NCBI GenBank assembly: GCA_025964155.1
Contig: JAOPZJ010000146.1
Coordinates: 1-37,744, forward strand
DNA length: 37,744 nucleotides
Direction of reading: 5' to 3'
From: Solirubrobacterales bacterium
GTDB lineage: Bacteria; Actinomycetota; Thermoleophilia; Solirubrobacterales; Solirubrobacteraceae
Positions within the stretch are counted from its first letter, which is position 1. Each line of letters opens with the position of its first letter. Both the position numbers and the translations under genes were made by a program. Positions 8,614 through 16,639 of the stretch are shown here, piece after piece. The notes beneath the pieces are model-generated. The model saw nothing but the letters and a program-made list of their open reading frames with translations, ran no database searches and was not told the origin of the DNA.

Positions 8614-9180
8614 ATGCCCGCCGTCTGGCTCATCCGTCACGTCCCGGCCGCTGGCAACATCGGCGGCACGTTCATGGGGCAGCTGGACGGCGAGCCGGAC
8701 GCGAACAGCCTCGTGCAGGCGGCGGCGCTGGCCGGCACGGTCGATGCCGACGCGGTGCTGGCCAGCCCGCTGCGGCGTGCCGCGCTGACCGCGGCCGCGA
8801 TCTTCCCCGGCCGCGCGATCATCCATGACGTGCGGCTGGCCGAGCGTCACCTGGGCCGCTGGCAGGGTCGGACCAAGACGCAGGTGCGTGAGGAGCAGCC
8901 CGGGGCGTTCACGACGGCCGGGACGCTGGATCTGCGCGTCACGCCGCCGGGCGGTGAGCCCTTCGACGCGCTCTGCGCGCGCGTGCACGCAGTGCTCGTC
9001 GAGCTCGCGCGGCAGCCGGCGGACGAGCGCATCGCCGTCGTGGCCCACAACGGCGTCCTGCGCACCGCGCGCGTCCTGCTGGGCCTCATGGCGGTCGAGG
9101 AGGCGTCCGTCACACCCGAGCGCTTCGCCGAGCCCGCGCTCGTGCAGGTGGACGCCGCGACCTTGCGGGCGGCCCGCTAG
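8614..9180 (+). CDS. Histidine phosphatase family protein
   Basis: A 188-residue protein of the phosphoglycerate-mutase-like histidine phosphatase superfamily. Arg8-His9 (LIRHVPAAGN) provides the phospho-accepting histidine. Other core elements are the DAVLASPLRRAALTA helix, the acidic LAERHLGRWQG and the second histidine in VAHNGVLRT. The usual RHG is RHV here, which also occurs in other members. Substrates in this superfamily range from sugar phosphates to nucleotide and vitamin intermediates and cannot be told from sequence. ATG 8614 begins at the conserved first strand; the frame upstream lies in the repeat region. The stop overlaps the convergent oxidoreductase gene by 4 bp. Confidence 0.88.
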   Translation: MPAVWLIRHVPAAGNIGGTFMGQLDGEPDANSLVQAAALAGTVDADAVLASPLRRAALTAAAIFPGRAIIHDVRLAERHLGRWQGRTKTQVREEQPGAFTTAGTLDLRVTPPGGEPFDALCARVHAVLVELARQPADERIAVVAHNGVLRTARVLLGLMAVEEASVTPERFAEPALVQVDAATLRAAR

Positions 9181-10289
9181 GACGCGTCGGCGCGGGGACG
9201 CGCGAACGCCGGGTCGGCTTGGCGCAGGTACCAGCCGAACGCGCGGTCGACGATGCGCTGGCGCCCGAACGCGCGCAGGCCGAGCGTCAGCAGGCGCGGC
9301 GGGATGACCGGCAGCAGCCGCTGCAGTCCGAGCGCGCGCCTGAACGCACGGCGGTGGCCGGCGCTGAACTCGTGGTAGTTGGCCAGCGCCCGCTCGAGCG
9401 GCTGCTCGCCGGCGTGGACGGCGCGCAGCTCGCGACCACACGCCACGCCGAAATACAGCGCGGTGCGGATGCCCTCGCCCGACAACGGGAAGCAGTGCCC
9501 GGCGCTGTCGCCGACGAAGAAGACGCCGGCCTCGGTGGCGGGCCGCAGGCGATGCGGGAACCAGTTGCCCTGATAGCGGACCGCGTCGACGTCCAGGCGC
9601 TCGGCAAGCGCGACCGTCGGCCGGCGGACGTGGTCGCGCGGCGCGTAGCTCCCGACCCCGACGCGCTGCTCGCCGGCGGCCGGCACACGCCAGCCGTAGC
9701 CGCGGCGCACGAGGTCGCGCTCGATCCAGATGTCCAGCGCGTCGTCCGGGCCGCCTGAGTGCGGGTGCACCTCAAGCCCACGGCTCAGCGGCGCCGCGGG
9801 CGGCTGGTACCCCGAGGCGCCCAGCACACGCCGCCAGCCCAGCGCGTCCACGACGACGGGCGCGTGCAGGTCGCCGCGGTCGGTGCGCACGCCGCCTGGG
9901 CAGCGGCCGTGGACCTTGGCCGTCTCGAAGCGCGCGTCGCTCTGGGCGAAGAGCAGCTCGCAGAGCTGCCGGTAGTCGAACGAGGACCAGCTCCACGGCA
10001 GGCGGAAGCGCGCCGTCCCGTGGGCGGTCGTGAAGGTCATGTCCGGCAGTTCCTGGCGGATCGAGTCCGTCACGCCCATCGCGTGCAGCCACGGCGTGGG
10101 CGCCGCACAGGCCGACGTCGCCCGCTCCCCGACGGCGTAGCGGTCGACGACGAGCACGTCGGCCCCGCTGCCGGCCAGCTCGCGCGCCACCGCCAGCCCG
10201 GCGAAGCTCGCCCCGCAGACGAGGATGTCGGCGCGCGTCCCGTCCAGCGACGTGCGCCGCGTCCCCCGTGTCGTCACGCGCTTCGTCAT
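9177..10289 (-). CDS. FAD-dependent oxidoreductase, geranylgeranyl-reductase/FixC-like
   Basis: A 370-residue flavoprotein of the COG0644-type family, which includes geranylgeranyl reductases, FixC-like proteins and some hydroxylases. The N-terminal dinucleotide-binding fold is ILVCGASFAGLAVAREL with the acidic end VVDR. The second FAD motif is GVFFVGDSAGHCFPLSGEGI, where GD contacts the ribityl chain. Members commonly reduce isoprenoid double bonds or oxidise small molecules. With isoprenoid genes far away at 35-37 kb, a link to isoprenoids is only a possibility. A poorly conserved N-terminal stretch of about 18 residues precedes the fold, so the true start may be slightly downstream. It is divergent from the ComA-like gene across 122 bp. 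Confidence 0.85.
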   Translation of the reverse strand: MTKRVTTRGTRRTSLDGTRADILVCGASFAGLAVARELAGSGADVLVVDRYAVGERATSACAAPTPWLHAMGVTDSIRQELPDMTFTTAHGTARFRLPWSWSSFDYRQLCELLFAQSDARFETAKVHGRCPGGVRTDRGDLHAPVVVDALGWRRVLGASGYQPPAAPLSRGLEVHPHSGGPDDALDIWIERDLVRRGYGWRVPAAGEQRVGVGSYAPRDHVRRPTVALAERLDVDAVRYQGNWFPHRLRPATEAGVFFVGDSAGHCFPLSGEGIRTALYFGVACGRELRAVHAGEQPLERALANYHEFSAGHRRAFRRALGLQRLLPVIPPRLLTLGLRAFGRQRIVDRAFGWYLRQADPAFARPRADAS

Positions 10290-10395
10290 CTCACGGGCTT
10301 CCGCACACCGCCGGTGGGTCGGGATGCGGCGTCACGTGATGCTCCATCCAACCGAGGTCGCGCTCCCGAAAGGCCGGGTGGACGCGGCTTGCCGA

Positions 10396-10401
10396 TAGGG
10401 T
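10396..10401 (+). promoter_or_regulatory. Putative -10 box for the ComA-like/ATP-grasp unit
   Basis: TAGGGT lies 10 nt before GTG 10412 in the divergent intergenic region (10290-10411). No clear Shine-Dalgarno is visible, consistent with a very short leader. Confidence 0.3.
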
Positions 10402-10411
10402 CCTGCGACAG

Positions 10412-11182
10412 GTGACGCTCCCTCCAAACGTTCTCCCGCTCCCGTCGCGGCCGGCCAAACCGCGCGTGTCGGGCCTGACCCACGTGCTCGACCAAGGGCT
10501 CGGCCCCGCCGAGGTCACGAGCCTGCTCGCCGTCGCCGGTCCGCACATCGATCTCGTCCGTCTGGGCTGGGGCTCTGCGCTCGTGACCGCCAACCTCGCC
10601 GACAAGCTCGCGCTGTATCGCGAGCAGGACGTGCCCGTCATGGTCGGCGGCACGCTCAGCGAGCTCGCGTGGCTCCATGGTCGTGTCGACGAGCTGCGGC
10701 GCTGGCTGCAGGAGCACGCGATCGACCGCGTCGAGGTGTCGTCGGGCGTCGTGCCGATCCCGACCGACGAGAAGCACGCGCTCATCGCGCTGCTGGCGCA
10801 GGACTTCACCGTCTACGCCGAGGTGGGGGAGAAGGACAGCGACGCCATCCTGGCACCGTACCGCTGGGTGCAGCTCATCCGCGAGGCATTCGAGGCGGGC
10901 GCGGAGCTTGTCGTCTGCGAGGGTCGCGCGACCGGCACCGCGGGCCTGTACCGCGCCGACGGCGAGGCTCGGACCGGGCTCATCGACGAGATCGTGCACG
11001 AGATCGATCAGGCACGGCTCGTCTTCGAGGCGCCGCGCAAGGACCAGCAGTCCTGGCTCATCAACCGCTTCGGCTCAGACGTGAACCTCGGCAACGTGCC
11101 GCCGGCGGAGGTCATCTCGCTCGAAACCCTGCGCCTGGGCCTGCGCGCGGATACGCTCGCGACGTTCCACGCACGCGCGTGA
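10412..11182 (+). CDS. ComA-family phosphosulfolactate synthase-like protein
   Basis: A 256-residue protein of the ComA/YitD family. Characterised members add sulfite to phosphoenolpyruvate to give (2R)-phospho-3-sulfolactate, the first step of one coenzyme M route. Family landmarks: KPRVSGLTHVLDQGL, GGTLSELAW, VEVSSG, YAEVGEKD, CEGRATGTAGLY, FEAPRKDQQSWLI, VNLGNV and SLETLRLGLRADTL. The position usually seen as K-x-G-W-G-T is VRLGWGSA here, so a conserved Lys may be Arg. This rests on my memory of the family pattern and should be aligned. The stop codon overlaps the next gene's GTG (GTGA), so the two are translationally coupled. No other coenzyme M gene is visible, so the product may be a different sulfonate. 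Confidence 0.88.
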   Translation: MTLPPNVLPLPSRPAKPRVSGLTHVLDQGLGPAEVTSLLAVAGPHIDLVRLGWGSALVTANLADKLALYREQDVPVMVGGTLSELAWLHGRVDELRRWLQEHAIDRVEVSSGVVPIPTDEKHALIALLAQDFTVYAEVGEKDSDAILAPYRWVQLIREAFEAGAELVVCEGRATGTAGLYRADGEARTGLIDEIVHEIDQARLVFEAPRKDQQSWLINRFGSDVNLGNVPPAEVISLETLRLGLRADTLATFHARA

Positions 11183-12156
11183 CGCCCGCGACAGACCGCC
11201 CCGCCGTCCTCCTGACGGGGGTGGGCAAGCGCTTTGACATCGTCTCGTCGTTCGCGCGCCACGCCTTCACGATCGCCGCGGACCCGAGCCTCCTGGCGCC
11301 CGCACGCTACGCCGCAGACCTCGCGGTGATCCCGCCGCGCATCGACGATCCGGGCTACATCCCGTTCCTGGCGCAGCTGGTGGCCGAACACGACGTCAAG
11401 GCCGTCGTGCCGCTGACGGACCTGGACATCCACGTGCTCGCGGCGGCCGGCGACGCGCTGCCGGCGTTCGTCGCCGGCGTGGACACCTGCGAGGCGATGT
11501 ACGACAAGTACCGCACGCATGAGGAGCTGACCGCGCGCGGGCTGCCGTCGCCGCCGACGGTGCTACCCCCGGCCGAGCCGTCCCGTTACCCGGTGATGGT
11601 CAAGCCGCGCCAGGGCTCGGGCGCCCGCTCGATCCACCCCTGCGCGGACCGCGAGGAGATGGAGTTCTTCATCCGCTACGTCAAGGAGCCGGTGATGGTG
11701 CAGCGGCTCATGGGCGGCCCGGAGTTCTCCGTCGACGTGCTCTGTGACCTGGACGGCCGCTGCCTGAACGCGATCCCGCGCACGATGCTGGAGTCGCGCG
11801 GCGGCGAGTCGATCAAGGGCCAGGTCATCCACGACGAGGAGCTCATCGACCTCGCCCGGCGCGTCGCCGAGGCCTTCGCGTTCCGCGGGCCCGGCACGAT
11901 CCAGATGTTCCGCGACCCGGACATCGGACTCGGGATCACCGACGTGAACCCGCGCTTCGGCGGCGCGTTCCCGGCCCCGATGTACGCCGCGCTGGAGGGC
12001 CGCACCTACCCGGAGCTCATCGTCCGGATGGCGCAGGGGGAGACGATCGAGCCGCACGTCGGGGAGTTCCGCTCCGGCCACCACTTCACGCGCTACTACG
12101 AGCAGCTCGAGCTCGACGAGCATCAGCGCCCCACCGGCCGGCCGATGCTGGGCTGA
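11179..12156 (+). CDS. ATP-grasp ligase, carbamoyl-phosphate-synthase-like
   Basis: A 325-residue ATP-grasp enzyme; such enzymes activate a carboxylate as acyl phosphate and join it to a nucleophile, often an amine. An N-terminal Rossmann-like pre-ATP-grasp domain (AVLLTGVGKRFDIV, VVPLTDLDIHVLA) is followed by the ATP-grasp region with Lys in YPVMVKPRQGSGARS, GGPEFSVDVLCD and the metal-binding end TDVNPRFGGAFP. GTG 11179 overlaps the TGA of the upstream ComA-like gene by 4 nt, implying coupled translation and a shared pathway. An obvious guess is ligation of a sulfolactate-type acid to an amine or amino acid, but that is inference. A repeat-rich convergent gap follows. Confidence 0.85.
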   Translation: MTPATDRPAVLLTGVGKRFDIVSSFARHAFTIAADPSLLAPARYAADLAVIPPRIDDPGYIPFLAQLVAEHDVKAVVPLTDLDIHVLAAAGDALPAFVAGVDTCEAMYDKYRTHEELTARGLPSPPTVLPPAEPSRYPVMVKPRQGSGARSIHPCADREEMEFFIRYVKEPVMVQRLMGGPEFSVDVLCDLDGRCLNAIPRTMLESRGGESIKGQVIHDEELIDLARRVAEAFAFRGPGTIQMFRDPDIGLGITDVNPRFGGAFPAPMYAALEGRTYPELIVRMAQGETIEPHVGEFRSGHHFTRYYEQLELDEHQRPTGRPMLG

Positions 12157-12216
12157 CCGGCTCGTTCTGACCGGTAGCCGCGTCCGTGCGCCGGACAACA
12201 CAGACCGCCGACCACC

Positions 12217-12330
12217 GCGAGTGTCGGATCGGCCCGGCTGAGCGCTGTCGATCCGACGCTCGGGCTTCGGACGCCTGTCCTGTGAGCGCGAGTGTCGGAT
12301 CGGCCCGGCTGAGGGCTGTCGATCCGACGC
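12217..12330 (+). repeat. Two tandem 43-bp hairpin repeats
   Basis: Units at 12217-12259 and 12288-12330 differ at one base (CTGAGCGCT versus CTGAGGGCT) and start 71 bp apart. Each contains GTCGGATCG and CGATCCGAC as inverted arms around a 17-nt loop. In the first unit the stem extends to 14 pairs (12218-12231 with 12249-12262) with a single G-T. Confidence 0.75.
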
Positions 12331-12456
12331 GGCGCCGCACGCGCCGCGCCGAAGATCCAGCTGGCGGGGATGGCCTGACGGGGCGGGAGCTACACAGGCT
12401 GAGGAGATGCGCCGGCGTCTTGGCCCGCGCCGCAGCCACGAGGCTGCCCGCCCCGC

Positions 12457-12509
12457 CAATCGGAGGTCACGGTTCCGCTGCCAGGTGACGGATCTGTGAC
12501 GCTCGATCG
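12457..12509 (+). repeat. Dispersed palindromic element, copy 2
   Basis: The right 35 bp (12475-12509) match 8343-8377 with one difference. The left arm (CAATCGGAGGTCAC) has drifted and pairs only partly with GTGACGCTCGATCG, whereas the arms of copy 1 are perfect. Confidence 0.65.
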
Positions 12510-12526
12510 GTAGGACAGCGGTGTGA

Positions 12527-12548
12527 GCTTCACCGCGGTTCGTGAAGC
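12527..12548 (-). terminator. Terminator-like hairpin after the diguanylate cyclase gene
   Basis: GCTTCAC (12527-12533) and GTGAAGC (12542-12548) form a 7-bp stem with an 8-nt loop just past the minus-strand stop at 12552. There is no T-run, as is common in G+C-rich genomes. Confidence 0.45.
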
Positions 12549-12551
12549 GGG

Positions 12552-13625
12552 TCAGGCGACCGCGGTCTGCGGGAGCGATGCGGCCTGATACCCGACGACG
12601 CGGTTGCGGCCCTGTGTCTTGGCTGCGTAGAGCGCGTCGTCGGCGCGCTGCAGCAGCACCTGAGGGGAGGTCCCGTGTTGCGGGAAGCTCGCGACGCCGA
12701 AGGAGACCGTCAGCGGCACCGGGTCCTGCGCCAGCGCCTGCTCCACGACCTCGCGCAAGCGCCCGGCGGCCACCAGCGCGGCCGCCATATCGGTGTCGGG
12801 CAGGATCACGGCGAACTCCTCCCCGCCGTGGCGGGCGATCGTGTCGCCGGCTCGGCGGTGCTGGTCGATGAGCTTGGCGAACCGCCGCAGGGCCTCGTCG
12901 CCCGCGGCGTGGCCCTGGGCGTCATTGACGCTCTTGAAGCGGTCCAGGTCGCCGATGAGCACGGACAGCGGGCGTCCGGTGTGCAGGGCTCGGTGCAGCT
13001 CGCTGGCGAAGACCTCGTCAAAGCCCCGGCGGTTCAGCAGTCCGGTCAGCGCATCGGTACGCGCGTCGTCGGTCAGACGCTCGATGCGGCCGTCGAGGCG
13101 GGTCTTGAGACTGCCGACGAAGAGCCCTGCACCGAGCATCGCGGCGATCGTGGTGATCCAGTGCGTGACGGCGGAAAACGGCGGTGGACCAAGGGCGATG
13201 ACGAACGCGTATTCCGCAGCGACGACCACCAGCTGCAGCAATGCCTCTCGCCGGCTGAAGACGTAGAAGGCGTACAGGATGCCCCAGAGGTAGAACAGGG
13301 ACGCGGCGTTCGGAACGCCGCCGGTGAAGTGGATCTCGGCGGTGGCCAGGGCGCCCCCGAGGCCGACCAGCGAGCTGATCGCGCGTGGGGGCACACGAGG
13401 CCCGTAGGCCAACAGGATCGCGGTGATCCCTGCACACGCGGCGGAAATCGCTAACACCTGTGGCACCTCGACCGACGAGTCGTGCGGTGCAAGGACCTCG
13501 AACAGGGTGAGGACCGTGGCGGCGAGAAACAGCCACATCAGGCCCACGGCCGGCGATGCGCGACGCTCGGGCGAGAGCGAGTGCCTCAGGCGGGTCCAAA
13601 CCGGATGAAAGAAGGTCAGGGGCAT
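12552..13625 (-). CDS. Membrane diguanylate cyclase (GGDEF)
   Basis: A 357-residue protein expected to make cyclic di-GMP from two GTP. About six hydrophobic segments between residues 27 and 172 form an N-terminal membrane sensor of unknown ligand. A short helix (KTRLDGRIERLTDDA) links it to the GGDEF domain at about 188-345. The active-site motif is GGEEF (267-271), DLDRFKSVND supplies the metal site, and an RAGD (258-261) placed five residues before GGEEF is an intact I-site for product inhibition. No EAL domain is present. ATG 13625 lacks a clear ribosome binding site. It is not co-transcribed with an obvious partner. Confidence 0.92.
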   Translation of the reverse strand: MPLTFFHPVWTRLRHSLSPERRASPAVGLMWLFLAATVLTLFEVLAPHDSSVEVPQVLAISAACAGITAILLAYGPRVPPRAISSLVGLGGALATAEIHFTGGVPNAASLFYLWGILYAFYVFSRREALLQLVVVAAEYAFVIALGPPPFSAVTHWITTIAAMLGAGLFVGSLKTRLDGRIERLTDDARTDALTGLLNRRGFDEVFASELHRALHTGRPLSVLIGDLDRFKSVNDAQGHAAGDEALRRFAKLIDQHRRAGDTIARHGGEEFAVILPDTDMAAALVAAGRLREVVEQALAQDPVPLTVSFGVASFPQHGTSPQVLLQRADDALYAAKTQGRNRVVGYQAASLPQTAVA

Positions 13626-13813
13626 GCGGCGGGCGAACGAAATGTCGCACTCCCGATCGGCAGTCGAGCAGACGAACTTGAGAGTCGCCCCCTTGTTTAT
13701 GGAAAGTTTCGCGGCGAGCGGGACCCGCGGTGCGCGGCGTGGACGTACGGTCGGCGATGAGTTCGCGCGCGTCGCGCCATCTTCTTCATGAAACCGACCG
13801 TCAGGAAGTCACT
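13626..13813 (+). promoter_or_regulatory. Divergent intergenic region between the diguanylate cyclase and the pseudogene
   Basis: This gap has an A+T-rich patch (CTTGTTTATGGAAAG, about 13692-13706) that stands out from the surrounding G+C-rich DNA and is the most likely promoter area. The direction of transcription cannot be assigned. No gene is seen. Confidence 0.3.
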
Positions 13814-14100
13814 GTGTCACGAGTGAGACTCACGATTGCGATGTCATTGGACGGCTTTGTCGCGGGGCCGAACCAGAGCGAGGAGAACCTGCTGGGCGAG
13901 GGCGGGATGCAGCTCCACGAGTGGGTCTTCGAGCTGGCGGCCTGGCGCTAGCCACACGGCCAGGAGGGTGGCGACGTCAACGCGTCCACCGCGGTCGTCG
14001 AGGACGAACATCGCCCAGCAATAGCCGAAGGCAGGGCTGATCGACGAGTTGCGGCTCGGCGTCGTCCCGGTCCTCCTCGGAGCCGGCGCCAGGTCACCGG
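13814..14100 (+). pseudogene. Decayed RibD C-terminal/DHFR-family gene
   Basis: Remnant of a small dihydrofolate-reductase-like (RibD_C superfamily) protein. From GTG 13814, with AGGAAG just upstream, the frame reads the family N-terminus TIAMSLDGFVAGPNQSEENL. It meets a TAG at 13949 in the middle of a conserved stretch that continues in the same frame as PHGQEGGDVNASTAVVEDE. The typical C-terminal strand LIDELRLGVVPVLLGAGAR reappears in another frame at 14037-14093. The central part of the family (roughly 80-100 residues) is missing. The remnant therefore has an internal deletion, a frameshift and a nonsense codon. It runs into the 3' end of the convergent topoisomerase gene. Confidence 0.8.
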
Positions 14101-15149
14101 TCACCACGAGCCTCCGCGTACGCGCTGGCGTCGCCGCCGAGCAGATCGAGCACGGCGGCCTCGACCTCGCCGTGGACCGCGGTGTCGCTGAGGCCGCCGT
14201 CGTCCACGGCGGTCAGTCGGGTGACGACCTCACCGATCGTCTCGCCGGCGGCGTACTTGTCGAAGACGCGCGGATCGATGTAGGAGCTGCGGCAGACCGC
14301 CGGGGTGTTGCCCAGATGCCGGGCGACGTCCTTGACCGCGTGCGCGATGACGCGCTTGCGCGAGGGCACGTGCTCGGCGTCGACCTCGGCGACCGACACG
14401 GCCACGGCCGCCAGCACGGTGGCGTGCCACGTGCGGAAGCTCTTCGCCGATCCGGTCGGGACGCGCTCGGCGAGGTACTCGCTGACGTCGGACGTCCGGA
14501 GCGGGCGCCAGCCCTCCGTCGTGCGCCACCCGAAGAGCTGCCCGTCGCCGCTGCGCCCACGCTTGAGCCGGGCGACGAGGTCGGCCGAGAGCGGGTCGAC
14601 GACGTGCTGCACGCGACGCAGCCCGTGCTTGGCCGGGTAGTCGAACGTCACGACGCCCTCCTGCGTGACCTGCACGTGCTCACGCCGCATCGAGGTCAGC
14701 CCGTACGTCCCGTTCTCCCGCGCGTAGGTCTCACTGCCGATCCGGAAGAAGCCGACGTCCAGCAGACGGGCGACGCAGGCAAGGACGGCCTCCGCGGACG
14801 GACGGCCCACCTCGACGGCGAGGGTGTCGCGGACCTCTTGGCGCAGCAGCGGCAGGCCGGCGGCGAAGACGAGCGTCTCGTCGAACTTCCGGCGTGAGCG
14901 CCGCTGGTTCCAGGCGTCGTGGTAACGGTACTGCCGCCTGCCGGCGTCGTCGATGCCGGTCGCCTGAAGGTGACCCTGTGGGTCCGGGCAGATCCACACG
15001 TCCTGCCACGCGGGCGGGATCGCCAGGGCCGCGACGCGCGCCCTGGCCTCCTGGTCGGTTAGCGTCCTACCCCGCTCGTCGAGCAGCTCGAAGCCGCGCC
15101 CGCGTTTGCGTCGCGTCCAGCCCGGTCCGGCACAATCCACGCGGCGCAC
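14094..15149 (-). CDS. DNA topoisomerase IB, poxvirus/bacterial type
   Basis: A 351-residue type IB topoisomerase, which nicks one DNA strand through a 3'-phosphotyrosine and relaxes supercoils. The N-terminal clamp carries DCAGPGWTRRKRGRGFELLD and IPPAWQDVWICPDPQGHLQATG. The catalytic domain has FFRIGSETYARENGTYGL (first Arg), KSFRTWHATVLAA (second Arg and His) and active Tyr near 290 in CRSSYIDPRVFDKY. Length fits the small bacterial group. The start is GTG 15149; the DCAGPG motif begins four residues later, so little can be missing. Such enzymes are scattered in actinobacteria and are usually non-essential. Confidence 0.93.
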   Translation of the reverse strand: MRRVDCAGPGWTRRKRGRGFELLDERGRTLTDQEARARVAALAIPPAWQDVWICPDPQGHLQATGIDDAGRRQYRYHDAWNQRRSRRKFDETLVFAAGLPLLRQEVRDTLAVEVGRPSAEAVLACVARLLDVGFFRIGSETYARENGTYGLTSMRREHVQVTQEGVVTFDYPAKHGLRRVQHVVDPLSADLVARLKRGRSGDGQLFGWRTTEGWRPLRTSDVSEYLAERVPTGSAKSFRTWHATVLAAVAVSVAEVDAEHVPSRKRVIAHAVKDVARHLGNTPAVCRSSYIDPRVFDKYAAGETIGEVVTRLTAVDDGGLSDTAVHGEVEAAVLDLLGGDASAYAEARGDR

Positions 15150-15179
15150 ACCGACCCCACTGCCCGGGAATGGGTGTGC

Positions 15180-16589
15180 TTACACGCTGTCGGGCACGTC
15201 CGCGCGGTCCGGTACGGAGGTGGCGGTCGACCGCAGGATCCGCTCCAGGCGCCCGGCGACGGCCGGCCACGTGAAGCGCTCCAGCGCCTCCTGCTCGGCC
15301 GCGGCGGCGCGCCGCCGGCGCTCCACTCCGTCGTCGACGGCGTGCACGAGGGCGCGGGTGAGCGCGTCGGCGTCGTCGATGTCGAAGAGCCAGCCGGTCC
15401 GGCCGTCGTCGATGATGTGCGCCGGTCCCAGCGAGGCTGCGGCCACAGGGGCCACGCCGCACGCCATCGCCTCGACGAGGACCTGACCGAAGCTCTCGCG
15501 GGCGGACGGCAGCACGAGCAGGTCCGCCGCTGCGAGCAGCTCGGGCAGCTCGGACTGATCGTGCCAGCCCGCCAGCAGGGCGTCGTCCAGCCCGAGACGC
15601 GCGATCGCGTCCGCCGGATGCTCGCCCTCCCACTCGCCGGGGTGACCGCCGACGAGAATGAGCGTCGCGTCGCCGGCCATCCGCGCCTTGGCGGCGGCGA
15701 AGCACTCCAGCAGCAACGGCAGGCGCTTGACGCTCGTGAAGCGCCCGACGAAGAGGATGACCGGCCCGCGGGCGATCGTGTCCAGCACCTGCTCGCCGTA
15801 GGTGATCGAGCCAGGCTCCTCGCCGGGGGCCCAGCCGCGCGGGGCCTCGACGAGCACCCGGCGCCAGACCGCGCGCCGGTTCACCTCCAGCGGCCGGAAG
15901 GCGACCGGGTCAAAGCCGTTGGGCAGGTCGGCGAAGCGCCGGCGTTCCAGACCCAGCAGGCGCATCGCGCGCCGGCGATTGCCGGGCGCGACGATGAGGC
16001 GCTCGCTGTCGGACGCCCAGCGGCACAGGCGCCGCCGCCAAGCGGCGGCGTGCGGCGAGGCCAGCTCGCCGGCGGCGATCGCTTCGAGCATGAGCAGCTC
16101 GGTCCCGTGCAGGTGGGTCACGACCGGCACGCCGGGGGCGACGCGGGCGGCGGCCTCATGCAGCGGGGTGAGGTGGTGCAGGTGCAGGACGTCCGCGCTG
16201 CCTGCGTCCACGGCCTGAAGCTCGCGCGACCACGCGAGGACCTGCTCCTTGTACGCCGCGCCGTCGAGGCCGGCGAAGATCCGGTCCACGGCGCCGCCGC
16301 GGTCCTCGTAGGAGGGCTGCAGTGGCGCGGTCCCGGGTTCGGGCGCCGGCGCGCCGACGGGGTCGGCCGTCGCCAGCGCGCGTGTGAAGTCGACCTCGTG
16401 CACGTCCAGGCCTGCGTAAAAGGCCCGCGCGTCCGAGAGGTCGCCCCGATCGCGCCGGGAGCCGCTCAGCAACGTCAGATCGACGGTCTCGCGCGCGGCC
16501 AGCCCCCGGGCAAGGGCGCGCGCGACATACGCGGAGCCGCCCCTAGGGTAGAAGAGCGTTCCGGAGACGACACGCAGCGAAGGAATCAA
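15180..16589 (-). CDS. Glycosyltransferase, GT4-like GT-B fold
   Basis: About 469 residues of a retaining GT-B glycosyltransferase that would move a sugar from a nucleotide-sugar donor. The N-terminal half has the acceptor-domain loop FYPRGGSAYVARALARGLA and DVLHLHHLTPLHE. The C-terminal donor half has VILFVGRFTSVKRLPLLLE and the E-x7-E motif within ARESFGQVLVEAMACGVAP. Acceptor and donor are unknown. No in-frame ATG or GTG lies before the first strand (LRVVSGTLF). TTG 16589 is the most plausible start, CTG a few codons on is possible, and the long frame continuing to 17555 is a shadow of the next gene. The gene lies 50 bp downstream of the glycosidase gene and is probably co-transcribed. Confidence 0.85.
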   Translation of the reverse strand: MIPSLRVVSGTLFYPRGGSAYVARALARGLAARETVDLTLLSGSRRDRGDLSDARAFYAGLDVHEVDFTRALATADPVGAPAPEPGTAPLQPSYEDRGGAVDRIFAGLDGAAYKEQVLAWSRELQAVDAGSADVLHLHHLTPLHEAAARVAPGVPVVTHLHGTELLMLEAIAAGELASPHAAAWRRRLCRWASDSERLIVAPGNRRRAMRLLGLERRRFADLPNGFDPVAFRPLEVNRRAVWRRVLVEAPRGWAPGEEPGSITYGEQVLDTIARGPVILFVGRFTSVKRLPLLLECFAAAKARMAGDATLILVGGHPGEWEGEHPADAIARLGLDDALLAGWHDQSELPELLAAADLLVLPSARESFGQVLVEAMACGVAPVAAASLGPAHIIDDGRTGWLFDIDDADALTRALVHAVDDGVERRRRAAAAEQEALERFTWPAVAGRLERILRSTATSVPDRADVPDSV

Positions 16590-16639
16590 CAGGTATCCAG
16601 TATCGCAGGCCCATCGTGATCCCGGCCCTGGGCGCCCCG

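Larger units (their letters stand above)
12157..12551 (+). repeat. 395-bp convergent intergenic region with hairpin repeats
   Basis: No gene is visible. The gap holds two tandem 43-bp hairpin units (12217-12330), a second copy of the palindromic element found at 8325-8377 (about 12457-12509), and a terminator-like hairpin beside the diguanylate cyclase stop. Nothing is recognised in 12334-12455. Confidence 0.6.

Noticed and set aside
12217-12330. Possible mini CRISPR array (two 43-bp repeats, 28-nt spacer)
   Set aside because: Only two copies, each a strong hairpin of unusual length, and no cas gene in the window.
14049-14897. 282-codon plus-strand frame over topoisomerase IB
   Set aside because: Only its first 15 or so codons carry homology (the pseudogene end); the rest is a shadow of the topoisomerase.
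15174-16619. 481-codon plus-strand frame over the glycosyltransferase
   Set aside because: Low-complexity composition; the minus-strand frame has clear GT-B motifs.
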